Of a stretch of DNA of 64,000 nucleotides, positions 23,600 to 34,268 are shown piece after piece. The stretch is from NCBI GenBank assembly GCA_007922305.1, contig ML677335.1:40522034-40586033 (forward strand), given 5' to 3'. This DNA comes from Dermatemys mawii (taxonomy: Eukaryota > Chordata > Testudines > Dermatemydidae). Made by a program: the position numbers and the translations under genes. Each line of letters opens with the position of its first letter. Position 1 is the first letter of the stretch. The notes under the pieces were generated by a model. The model did no database searches. It saw nothing but the letters and a program-made list of their open reading frames with translations, and had not been told where the DNA came from.

Positions 23600-24345
23600 C
23601 CAAAGCTTATTTTAAAAATTGGATTTTTCTGTAGAATCCAGAAAAATTTTTCCTCTAATGCTGAACTCACTTTGGTCATTCATGCCTTCATCTCTTCTAG
23701 GATAAATTATTGTAATTTGTTTTTAATTAGGTTTCCCTTGAAATTGATCAAGAAACTGCAACAGTTGCACAATGAGACTGCCTGACTCTTCCTTGATATA
23801 GCTGTGAGGAATCAATAACACCTATCCCTTTGTGATCTGCTCTGGTTGCTGGTGAGACAATACATTTAATTAAAGGTCTTACTGATGGAATAACCATTAA
23901 TAATCTAGGTCCAAGGTGACTCTGTCCTATAGTCCTGTTAAATTATACACTTTAAAAATCTAGATTACGGATGTTAGTAATCTAGACCTAATCTGTGTCT
24001 CCCATGCTCTCTCTCCAAAGCTACTTCTGCCCATTCCCAAGGTTTCATCTAGTTTAGGTCCCAGACAAATTGTTGTTGGTTCAGTAACCTCATAGCTGTA
24101 ACTCCCTTCCTGAATAATCCACAAGAGCCTCTCTAGCGCTCTTCATGGCACAGTGCAAAGGGTTTCTTTTCAAGTCAGCTCATCTGACCAGCTATAAATT
24201 ATAATTTCTTTGCTGCCCCTTCTGTAGTCCAAGTGGAAGCTTCCTTCTGAGCCAAGTTTTAATTTAGGTATTGTTGTTATTAATCTTTGTAAAGTATCCA
24301 GGTACCTGGGAATACATGCTATGTATTAAAATAAATACATATATG
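23600..24345 (+). mobile_element. L2-type LINE 3' remnant (RT C-terminal region and 3' end)
   Basis: An old L2-clade LINE fragment in sense orientation. The clearest block is a frame encoding LVIHAFISSRINYCN followed by a leucine-rich stretch and KLIKKLQQLHNETA, the hallmark 'HAFITSRLDYCN...IQKLQLVQNAAA' region. Next come traces of the HITP-LHWLPV block (CTATCCCTTTGTGATCTGC, CTGGTTGCTGG). Further on, 24060-24190 resembles the ending that encodes WNSLP...LKTHLF. The 3' terminus around 24285-24345 has TTTGTAAAGTATCCAGGTAC and a short ATAAATA tail as in L2. Many stops; ancient. Confidence 0.75.
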
Positions 24346-25635
24346 CAATGAACGTAGTAAATCTTCCTTGAGAACAGAGATTCTGGCATGTCTGGACAGT
24401 ACGATGATTGCAAGACAGTCAAACGGACTGCTAAATTTCCAGTAACAAGAGACATCTCACCACCTAGATGAAGCCCTAAGATTTGTGAATGGATTTTGTA
24501 TGCTTTATCCTTTCTACGCACTTCCTGTGACAATTACATTGTGCTTAAAAAAAATGAAACTCAACATTCCAAGAATGGGGCACAACATAATGACCACAAA
24601 GAGTGACTCCATGACCACTAGTCAATGACAGTGCTTGACTGGACTCATTTCTAGAGTTCCCTATTCCAGTTTCATACAGTGGAAGCCTTCTCACAAATAT
24701 ATATATGTCTTGGTAGAACACTTCCCTCTAAATTCTGTTTCTGGGTGGGAATTGATGACTTACACCATCCTTTTTATGTTGCCCATTCCCATTTTGTTAT
24801 TAATGTCTGCCCACACGAAGTGCTTTCTGCTGTCAGAGTTGAAAAGAAATCACAGAAGGTATAACATTTCATTAGAAGCAAGGATCATTATATGGACTGC
24901 TGTGACTCTGGGAATCCCTTCAGTGCCAATTGGCAGAGAGTCCGCAATACTGCAACTCACATCAGGCTTGACATACTTATTACTTCCAACATACTATTGT
25001 CATAAAATGTATCTAAAAGGTCTCATATAAGATATCATATGTGAACTGGAAATACGCTGGTCCTGAAAATGATTATGTGATGTACGTTCAGGTTGTGTAC
25101 AGTTGTCTATATAGTGCGAATTTGCATATAGCACAGTCACGGCCATGGATCCCAAATATAGTTACTTTAATTGGAATCCATTGTAACATGGTCCCTGCCA
25201 TAACATGGTCCCCGCGTTAACACGGTATCACGCATGGACCCAAATCCTGCGTTCTAGCAAGGGTCCAGTGCATAAGTGTGCTGGAAATATGTTCTTCAAA
25301 TGTTTTGGGGAGTACTATGATGAGTGTAGAATATGAAGAAGATGAAAAGCCTGTGTAGCCTGAGCACAGCTTGCTGCCTTTATTTCAATAAGAAAAATAA
25401 ATAAAATACAGGGAAAATTGCTAATATAAAACTTTGCAAGCCCAATGCAGTCCAATGTTGCTGCTCTTCCTCCCAGCCCCAAAGAAGAATTAATTTACTG
25501 CTAGCACTGAGCTGTTTGCCAGCAGTTCAGACTCTGGTAAGAAAGACCCTCCAAGGATGAATAAAAATGCTCACAAACTCATGGTCATTCTCCCTTTCAG
25601 TTTGGGTTAAAAAGTATTTCTGAAAGCTGCCAATA
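24346..25635. other. No gene; one degenerate local repeat
   Basis: Anonymous sequence. At 25180-25230 ACATGGTCCCTGCCATA and ACATGGTCCCCGCGTTA form a degenerate tandem duplication of about 22 bp. A block at 24980-25110 may be an interspersed repeat but I cannot assign it. Confidence 0.45.
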
Positions 25636-25815
25636 TTTACATATTAAGCACTGGAATAAATTACCTTGGGAGGTTGTAGAATCTCCATGATGGGAGATTT
25701 TTAAGTGCATCTTAGACAAACTCCTGTTCGGAATGGTCTAGATTATACCTAGATCTCCTGCCATGAATGCAGGAGACTGGACTAGATGACCTCTATATAT
25801 AACAGCTGATTCAAT
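25636..25815 (+). mobile_element. CR1 LINE 3'-end fragment
   Basis: Short sense CR1 fragment. It starts in the last coding block (TGGAATAAATTACCTTGGGA, corresponding to the [10 protein letters not shown] motif) and continues TGTAGAATCTCCATGATGG, GATTTTTAAGTGCATCTTAG, then the 3' UTR ACTGGACTAGATGACCTCTA. This subfamily differs from the two larger CR1s in the window. Confidence 0.85.
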
Positions 25816-27971
25816 TATTTCACATGAGATCATTCAAGAAAACATTGGAGTGTGGATCAAAAATGGTGTGTTGACAGGTTCTGTATTTTTCTTGGAGGTC
25901 TCTCCATTAACTCTAATTAAGCTTCCTTTAGGTTTGTGAGCGTAGACAACTTTTCTTAGTTTTCAAGAACCAGTTAAGAGGTCAAGTAAATCCTGCCATC
26001 ATATTGTTCCAAACTTTATTCATAGCAGCTGGCATTCTGTAAAGGTTTCTGAATTGTTTTCTTGAGACTATATACACATGTTGCTTGTTGGAATGAGCCA
26101 GTTTTGCCCCTTTTTGGTATGACATGGTCTCTTCCCACGCACTGTAGGTAGAGTTATGGTTAAGCATTAAGAAAAACAGCAGCACACATGTTTATGGAAA
26201 GTGAGGAGGGTTGGGGGAGGGATGACTTGCATAATTTTGTCTGTGTTAGGTTCTAAATTCAAAATGCACTCCCTACCAAAAAGTGACAAGGAAAATATTA
26301 TTGTTTTTATTTTTAAAAACAGAATTCTTCTCCCTTCTTATTCACAGAAATGAACGCAAAGGGGGTAAAAGTAGAGCTTTTGGGGCTACCATTTCCCTCT
26401 TTCCCTCACATCCCATAGAAGGCAATGGGATTCAACTTCTCACCTACTTCTAAATGCGCAGTCATATAAAGACACTCTCCTGATGCCCGACACAGCCAAA
26501 AAGAACCAGATTAGAAGAGAAATTAATGCATATTTTAGGGACATAACCTGTAATACATCATCATCTGAATTGCCAGTCTGGAATATATTGATCTAATTTA
26601 AAATAATCTCTTTCGCTGGTAGGCAATTGCATTGTTCACTTGTTCTTGATGATATTTCTTTAATTTTCTATTTTTTTTTCATAATGGAACCTAGCCAGCT
26701 AAGTAAACAGTAGGATTCCAATCTGAACACAACTGCATTTACTGAGAAATTAAAGATGGGCTTAGGCCACAATAAAACATCTCGACGGGCTCCAATTTTT
26801 ACACCCTAAAAAAACTGGGTCATACGGAGATCCACCATTTTGGTTCAGTCCCTTCTTTATTGGAAATGATAGTTATTGCACATCATGAATGACAGACATG
26901 AAGTGATTTTTAGCACCTTCAATTTGCTTCACTTTCAGCACTTTCTGTTGATCTTCAGAAAAAGTCTGGCATGATCAGTCAGGTTCTTATAAGCTTTCAC
27001 CTTCCCTGGAAACATCAAATAGTACTGGCTGCTGCACACTGTTGAGTTTCTCAGCAACCAACAGAAGAGGTTAAGTCAGTTTCAGTACAGAAAGATAGAT
27101 GAGAACCCAACTTACAATCAGTTCCTAAATATAAGACTGGCCTTGATTTAAGTAGTTTTTACAGAGTACGAGTGTCTCTATTCAACAGAGGTATCTGGTT
27201 ACTTTACATCAATCCCATTGGGAAAAGAGTTATAATTTTAAAATGATGTGGAATCTAATGAGCAACTAAGGGAATTTATATGGCTATTTCTACAAGCCAT
27301 TTATATGGCTTGTTTCTGGCTGCAGTGTGCTAAAAGGTTTTCAGAGTTCTTTCTGTGTTAGAACAAATGTGAAGTGGCTTGGAATGCTACCTTTATGGCA
27401 GCAACAGTTCCTTGCCTGCTTTCAGAACTTTTCTTTCCCTAGGCATGCCGAAGGAATCTGAGAAGTTGCCCCCGGTGGTTTTGAAGTTCTAAGAATCAGT
27501 AAAAGGGGAAATTGCGCATTGATCCCCTTTTAATGTTGAAAAACAGAACAGAATCCCTTTTTATTGCAACATAAATGTGTTAACATTTTGAAATTGTAGC
27601 CTTAAATTGTTAAATTGCAAAATAACTCTCTCTTCACAAATATTAGAATTTACGAATTCTTTCAAAATCACTAGCAGTGCATGTAATCATCTACTTAGCA
27701 ATATTTAAGTACTCTAATCTCTTTACATTTTTTTAAATCGCTAAATGTTATTATTCTATAGATTTATTTGCTTTCCCAGTAGACTACCTCTAAATCCTAT
27801 TTAATATGAGTTAAAATCTGTAGTCTTGACAGGTACGGTTTTCTCATCAACTGCTTGAAAAGCACAGTGTTCTCACTAAAGTGCCAATGCAGCAGGAATG
27901 CGTTCAGAAGACCTTACAGCAAAAGTTTACCACCTTTCAATAGCTCATAGCAATATAAGCTTAATTTTTAC
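25816..27971. other. No gene recognised
   Basis: AT-rich sequence. A small perfect hairpin lies at 27292-27313 (ACAAGCCAT, 4-base loop, ATGGCTTGT). If the minus-strand exon at 27972-28059 is real, this is intron downstream of it. Confidence 0.5.
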
Positions 27972-28059
27972 CTTTGTGATTGGTGAGATCCCTGGATCCT
28001 GAAGGCAGAGGCGTATAGTGTGTCTCAGGGGAGACTGAGGCACTGTCACTGAAGGAGGC
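27972..28059 (-). CDS. Candidate internal exon of an unidentified minus-strand gene
   Basis: An 88-bp segment on the minus strand with good splice signals on both sides. The acceptor has a T-run and ends TTTATCACACAG, with a possible branch site (CATTAAC) about 40 bp upstream. The donor is CAAAG followed by GTAAAAATT. Two frames are open: one gives SFSDSASVSPETHYTPLPSG then SRDLTNHK (enters at phase 0), the other gives PPSVTVPQSPLRH and onward (enters after a split codon). The second is the phase left by the candidate exon at 44844-44936. GC content is higher than flanks. I do not recognise the protein. Alternative: chance ORF between cryptic splice sites. Confidence 0.4.
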
Positions 28060-28786
28060 CTGTGTGATAAAAAAAATAATATCAATACTCTAAAAGGAAA
28101 GTTAATGACTAAAGAAAGATGCAAAATGAGCTATGTGATGTGATTACAGATGCACAGAGTTGACAGTCATATGCAACACTATTAAATAATCATATGGGAA
28201 AATGTAAGGATTTTAAATATAGTTGCCAGTCATGAAAAGGAAGAAGTATCCATAATTTTTCCTACAGTGATACCAGAATAGAGTCACTAAACAAATATTC
28301 TAGTGTACCTCACAGCTTTAGAAAATGATACTTACACTAAGAATCTTCTGACAACATTAAAAATGTCATTGTTAGTTCAATATGAGTTCATTTGCCTGCA
28401 TAAAAGTCATCAGTCAGCAGATTCTTTCAGCAGGATAGGAAGATAGATTTAATTATCACCTCCTTTTTAAAAATAAAAACAAATACATTTTGCACTACTT
28501 GTTGCCTCACTGGAAAGATAAATGGTTATGTCACAAACGAGAATGTTCATAATGCACTGTGCAAAATAAATTAAATGGGATATATAGCTGTAAGAAAAAA
28601 TAACCCGTATCAAAAGTTTGAGACATTTGAGAAGGCTGATTTAAACAAACAAATATATTTAGTACAGGGGAGAGACGAAAAACAACAAAAGCAACACAAT
28701 CCTAAAGTTTCCCCACAAGAATTGTTAACCAAAGGAAATATAGAGGTTTTTTAAACCCAGGGCAAAGTACATTTTATCCAGCGATG
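28060..28786. other. No recognised feature
   Basis: AT-rich sequence between the candidate exon and the DNA-element repeat. Confidence 0.55.
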
Positions 28787-29053
28787 GCACATCCATACTA
28801 CCTGCCGGATCAGCGGGTAGTGTTCTATGTATCGGGGATCTATTTATCACGTGTTATCTAGATGTGATAAATCGATCCCTGAATCGACTCTGGAACTCCA
28901 TCTCGGCAAGAGGAGGAAGGGGAGTCGACGGGGGAGCGGCAGCGGTCGACTCACCATGTGAGGACGGCCAGGTGAGGCGACCTAAAATATTCGCATAGCT
29001 GAAGTCATGCATCTTAGGTCGACCTCCTCCCCCAAGTGTAGCCCAGACCTGAG
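28787..29053 (+). mobile_element. Non-autonomous DNA-element repeat, longer copy
   Basis: Same family as 9606-9793 with about 80 extra internal bases. It begins GGCACATCCATACTACCTGC, has the inverted pair GGGGATCTATTTATCACG and GTGATAAATCGATCCC around GTTATCTAGATG, a GC-rich GTCGACGGGGGAGCGGC segment, then GCATAGCTGAAGTCATG and ends CCCCAAGTGTAGCCCAGACC. Internally it contains further self-complementary GTCGAC sites. No coding capacity. Confidence 0.65.
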
Positions 29054-30321
29054 ACAAGGTTGCATCCCAAGGGAATATCATAAAGACCTAGCATTACAAA
29101 GAGCAGAAAAAGGTTCTATTTATGGAACAGTATGTTGCTGGAATAAGATCTTAAAGCAAAAGATAGGTCTTATTTGTGAACATGTATCATTCCCACATGG
29201 AGTATTCCTTAAAAAGATGCATTTTTTCTCATTTTAAAAAAATGTTATTTTACAGACAGATTGCAAAACATGTTAGAATGTACAGGCTTTCTTTAGTGCC
29301 CCCTTTCCACAGTGCCTGGAGCAGATCCGATGTGTGCTGTCACCTGGCAAGTCCTAGAATTAGACATTTGCAAAGACATGGGATTCCCCCAACTGCCAGC
29401 AGGGCACCCATACATTACATAGTGACAGGGGAAGGAAAGTCCATGCAAAGTGGCGGGAGGGAGAAATAAAGGAACAGGCCAATCTGCTGCATGACCTCAG
29501 CACTGGCCCTGCCCTGGGTTCTAGCATCGGGTCCCCTCTACAGAGCATCCCAGGTGTGAAGTGAAAGTGGCGCAGTCCCAGTTCCAAGGGCGAGGGCTTG
29601 GCTCCGTTGACCATGCTGCTTCAGCTCCTGGCAGCATAGTAGCAGCACTTTGTGTTCACATAAAGTTAATAATCTTCAGGGCTTTCATGTCCTTTCCATG
29701 CTACTTAATATGATAGAGATAAAGCACTCTGTTTTCAGCATACTGTTTTTCCTACTGCTGAAACCCATTAATCTAGATACAAAAATCAGACTGATGACTT
29801 TTAGAGAAAATAAAACAAAGGGGAAGGAAAAATGCAACCATTAAGCTATTTGTTAAATCCAGTGACAATGTATGGGATGGGTCATGAGACAAGAATAGCT
29901 ATAGTCTACCACCTGATGTTCCCAAGCACCCAATGACATGAGTGCTACTAATAAATCAAACTAATCCTAGTAAATGTCACTATTTATTTGTAATGGTTTT
30001 GTAATCACTCAAACGCTGTTTGACTCAGACTTTTCAATTGGACAGATATTTTTAAAAATAATGTTGATGAGAATATAAATTTTAATGTAAAATGGGACAA
30101 CAATGTTTTGGCTCAGCAGGTCTTCAAACATTTGGAAACACTAATTCCATTTTTTAAAAAGGTTACCAGGATTAAAACTATGATTGACACCAGTTTAGAA
30201 ATAGTAATGATAAAAATAAAAATAAGGAATGCATATTCTGTTTGAAATCTAAGAATATTTAGAAACCTTTTGTTTGTCATTCTTCTTGGACTTTTGTAGA
30301 TGCTAATACAGTTTAAAAGGT
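29054..30321. other. No gene; moderately GC-rich block at 29290-29640
   Basis: The 29290-29640 block is clearly more GC-rich than its surroundings and gives overlapping short open stretches on both strands, none protein-like to me. Probably an unassigned interspersed repeat. The rest is AT-rich. Confidence 0.45.
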
Positions 30322-30405
30322 AACTGACTTAGTGGATTAGCATACTAGCCTTTCACCTCTGGAGACCCATTTTCCAGTTTTCACACAAGGTCATATGCTG
30401 GCATG
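30322..30405 (+). repeat. Possible tRNA-derived SINE head
   Basis: TTAGTGGATTAGCATACTAG resembles a box A region, and 45 bases on a degenerate box B-like stretch (CATTTTCCAGTTTTCACA) precedes a TCATATGC. Suggestive of a MIR or other tRNA-derived SINE 5' end, but diverged. Confidence 0.3.
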
Positions 30406-31861
30406 ATTTTTGAAGTTGCAGCTTGGTCCCTATCAGAAATCTAGCCACAGCACTAAAACATTGCACTATTTAGCACAAAGGACATCTTACGACAGATACA
30501 GGACTCCTGAAATAGCAGGGACGTTACAGACCATGACAGGGATTCTGTAGCTAACTCTTGCACAGCTCTTCTTCCACTGCCTTCTGCAGTTCAGTACTAT
30601 TATATCCTCCGTCTTCATGAATATAAAGCTGAAAGGTATAGGCTACATCCTCAGCTGGTGACCAGTGTAGCTGCAATGACTTCAGCTGGTGTAAATTTGT
30701 GTATTTCAAATGATGATACCAACAAAAGAGTTCACATATGTGAGATGTTGGATGCCCTCCAACTCTAAATAAAGATAATGTGAACTGAAGGCATTTGCCA
30801 TTTCACAGGATCAGGCCCCCAAATGGCCAGGCACTAATGTATGCAATAAGTCCCAAATACGAAGTATAGAGCATGTGTCCACTATGCTGTATTGTTTTAT
30901 CTTGGTCTGATAGCACTGGGTAAGATGAGGATAACTGTGACCGTAATTTATTTAACGTAAGATCTTTTCCCCAAAGTCTCTATAAAAGCTTAAAATGGAG
31001 AAGGCTTCATATTTATACATTCTAGATGTTATCTGTCTATTCAAGTACTCATATTTGGGACTCTGATAATAGTGAAGATTTCTCTTTGGTACTTTTAATC
31101 TCAATTTAGGCTGTTGACAGTTTGATGATAGCTTTTCCTAAAATTACTGGAAGAAACTGCCTTTTCAGAAAATACCACTGACTGAGCAAAATTCAAGAGC
31201 GTCTAAAAAGGATATTGTAGTGAAGGGGCAATTTAGCTTTATTTCCAATTTTAGGAAAAGCAAGAAAAGGAAGATTTTTTATTGGCATGTTGCTGCTGTT
31301 TTATGTACAGTATGTAATTCCCTGTCAAGTATACAACAGTTTTCATTACTTTTCTGCTAAGTGTTCAGTTACAAAAGCTTTAATTCCATGGAATACCATA
31401 TAGGGATTGGACTGTTTTGCACAAATGTCAACTGAGTGAAAATTTGGATCAAGTTTTTACGTTACCCTGTGTGCCAGTAGAAGGAAGCCACAAATTCTCT
31501 TCTTACTGTTTACTGAGAGGGTGCCCTAAACTATTTTCCAAAGTGACTTGTATAGATTTATTATTCTTAATATTAACAAGAATATTTTGATGGAGATAAC
31601 ATTGACATATGAGAGTTCTGCCTTCAGATAGTTCTGCTATTTGCACGTGAAGTTCTAGTTATAGTGCAAAAGTTACCTTGAATGGACATAACTTACAAAT
31701 AGCTTAAAGGAAAAAATGGGTGAAGAAGTGAGATTTTCTGCCTACTGGGAACATGTCAAAGGGTTCAATAAGAATGTTCCAACAGGTCACATTGATAATC
31801 TGTGCCATGGTACAATGTATAAATTCAAAGCATGTGAGTAGTTTAAATGATGTAAATGAGA
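30406..31861. other. No gene; possible old repeat at 30640-30720
   Basis: The phrase with CATCCTCAGCTGGTGACCAG and GACTTCAGCTGGTGTAAAT is a recurrent sauropsid repeat theme of uncertain class. Otherwise unassigned. Confidence 0.4.
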
Positions 31862-31920
31862 TTACTCAGGTGCTTAAAGTTATGCACATGCTTAAGCACC
31901 CTGGCAAATCAGGGTCTCAA
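31862..31920 (+). repeat. Sauropsid interspersed repeat (copy 3)
   Basis: TTACTCAGGTGCTTAAAGTT and ATGCACATGCTTAAGCACC followed by AATCAGGGTCTC match the same repeat theme as 4990-5096. Confidence 0.45.
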
Positions 31921-33884
31921 CTACTCTTTAGGAATACCCTTCAGAGTTCTGTTGGAGTAGGAACTGTAAAACTCAATTCTAAATAAACAAAAGAGAAGAC
32001 AAAAGTCTACTGGACTTTCAATTTGTAGTTTTGGCAAAGGTATTAGACTACCTATAAAGCTGAAATAAGAAAAAGCACAACCATAAATAAAAATAGTTTT
32101 GATCATTTTAATTAGAACAATGGCAATTGCTTATGAAATTTTATATTCTGATGAATCGTTTGGTGCTGCTTTATGTGCAATACTGTTGTATCCCAAAGAG
32201 AACTGTTTTTATTAGGTATTTTTCCACTGCAGAGATAGTGACCACTCCTATCCTGGCATTTCTCTATTTTCCATCTTGAAATATTTACCCTTGAGATATG
32301 AGAGATCATCTTCATTCTATGACATGTCATAAATTCTTCATACACATACACACACACACACCAATAACTGTAATAGTCACTAATACATTGTATCTGACAA
32401 GTTTTATAACACAGGAAGAAGGGCAAGTTGGCAGCCTCTCTTAAAAGAATTCAATGGATACACAGAGCACTTACAAAAAGACATGGTTTATTAAGATCAT
32501 TTTGCTAACTGTACAAGAAACCGATTTCCCTAGCTGAATATATTAAACTCAGGCATACTCTTCATAAGATATTATTGACAGAAATGTTAGTTCTAGCAGG
32601 CATTTTCTGGACATTACCAGAGCAGACCCAACACAGAGATGGTGGAGCGTGTTGGCATGTTTAGAAATGAGATGGGGCAGATACCAAATTCTTCCACTGT
32701 TAAAAAAAAAAGGCTAGAAGCTATAAATCTAACAATACAGTCAAACAAATACTCTAAAAGACGACAATTCCACAATGCATTCACAATCAATCAGCTGTTA
32801 TTGTGTACTTATGCCACTCTTACTCATCCTAAAATGAGATACTGTACGTAGTGTACAAAAGTTGGAAACAGTACTGACTAGTTTCAGCATCCTGTACTTT
32901 TTGTCTTATAAAGGAGGAAGGGCAAGAGGTGCGCGTGAATCTAGCCTTTGTCTTTTCACAAGAATAAATAGGAGTTGATATATATCTTGCCATATTAATA
33001 CATATCAAGATATATAAATAGACCTCGATATCTCTCTTTCTCATGTAAATACAAACACACACATACATACTCAGGTAAAGGTGATAAACCTCCCAAATAT
33101 GTGAACTATGTGTCACTGACATTTACCCATCTATATGTGAGAAAAATATGAATCAAGCAAAGATTTGGGAAAATGGTATGATCTGACAAGTAGTATCAGA
33201 ATGTCTAGTTATCAGTAATAAAACAGGAAAAGGTTAGAAGAATTAAGAGCATAGAATTTAATAAGAAATATAGGCCCAAGTTACTCTTGCATATATAGTT
33301 TGTATGTCAGTTCAATAATTTTTTAAGCATTTGGGGATGCTTAAAGGCTCTTTCTATCCATTGCAGTGTGTTTTTCCCCTCAGACTAAAGCTTCTGCATT
33401 TTAATGACACTCTATAAGGCCCATCTTTTTAAAAAGACTGTTGAAGCGAACGCTGTTCAGGGTAATCTATAGAGAAAGTGTGGCCTTTGTTTTCTATTCC
33501 TGTTGCATGATTATTTACCATTCTTGTGTTTTGTGAGGTTGCTGTTTATTTTCATACACTGACTTACTGTATTTAACAAGGCTGGTCAACTTGACCTACT
33601 CTGTCAGAAACGTGTCTTTTGTCATTTTATAAATTTATATTTAAATGTAAATGAAAATAAAAATTTAAGATAGTACTACAGTGTCATCATCAACCCACTA
33701 ATATCTATATGATCAAATGCAAAACTAATGTTCATTAAAGAAATCCTGTTAATTTCTATGACTTTCCATTGCATCCACGGGGGAGGGGGGATCAAGAGTG
33801 CACAAAATCACTGCATTACCCAGTTTCTGTATTTATGAAACCAATCCTCTTAAAATGTCTATGACAAAACAATACTGGGAAAAA
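31921..33884. other. No gene; short CA microsatellites
   Basis: (CA)n at 32342-32362 and a shorter CA/CATA tract at 33053-33070. Otherwise AT-rich unassigned sequence. Confidence 0.5.
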
Positions 33885-33975
33885 TGATACTGACATCTTT
33901 TGTAAAGCACTTGGAGATTTGCAGATACTAGCACTAGAGTAGAGCTAGGTATTAATTATAATTAATTTATATTAT
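33885..33975 (+). repeat. MIR/L2 3'-end fragment
   Basis: TTTTGTAAAGCACTTGGAGA and AGAGCTAGGTATTAATTAT match the common 3' end of MIR/L2-type repeats ('tgtaaagcgctttgagatc ... gctaggtattatt'). Confidence 0.5.
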
Positions 33976-34194
33976 ATTATAATCAATATATTAGGAGTAG
34001 GGATCAACTCACATTTGCTTTTTAAAATCCTTTTCTTTCCCCTTTCAGTGTTAAGTTTCTGTTGTAAATATACTTAAATATTGTACTCAGTGCTTGACAA
34101 TGTGATGTTTTAACAGATATACAGTACTATTTTAAAATCTTTATTACTACTATTATTATTATTGCCTACATAAACATCTGTTTACGTTGTTGGA

Positions 34195-34268
34195 GTCATA
34201 CTGCCACAGAGACTGTTTCTTACCATACATTTGTACAACATCAAGCACCATGGAGCCTTGATATTAGT
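34195..34268 (+). repeat. MIR 3' tail fragment
   Basis: GACTGTTTCTTACCATACAT, TTGTACAACATCAAGCACC and ATGGAGCCTTGATATTAG preserve the order of the sauropsid MIR tail. Confidence 0.55.

Noticed and set aside
24635..25030. 131-codon open stretch on plus
   Set aside because: No domain or family resemblance and a second frame is also partly open; treated as chance.
25110..25260. Apparent regulatory or tandem block with CGCGTTAACACGG-type words
   Set aside because: Only two imperfect units; no known motif.
29007..29614. Overlapping open stretches in a GC-richer block, considered as a possible gene
   Set aside because: No protein-like features and overlap with a repeat end; likely an unassigned repeat.
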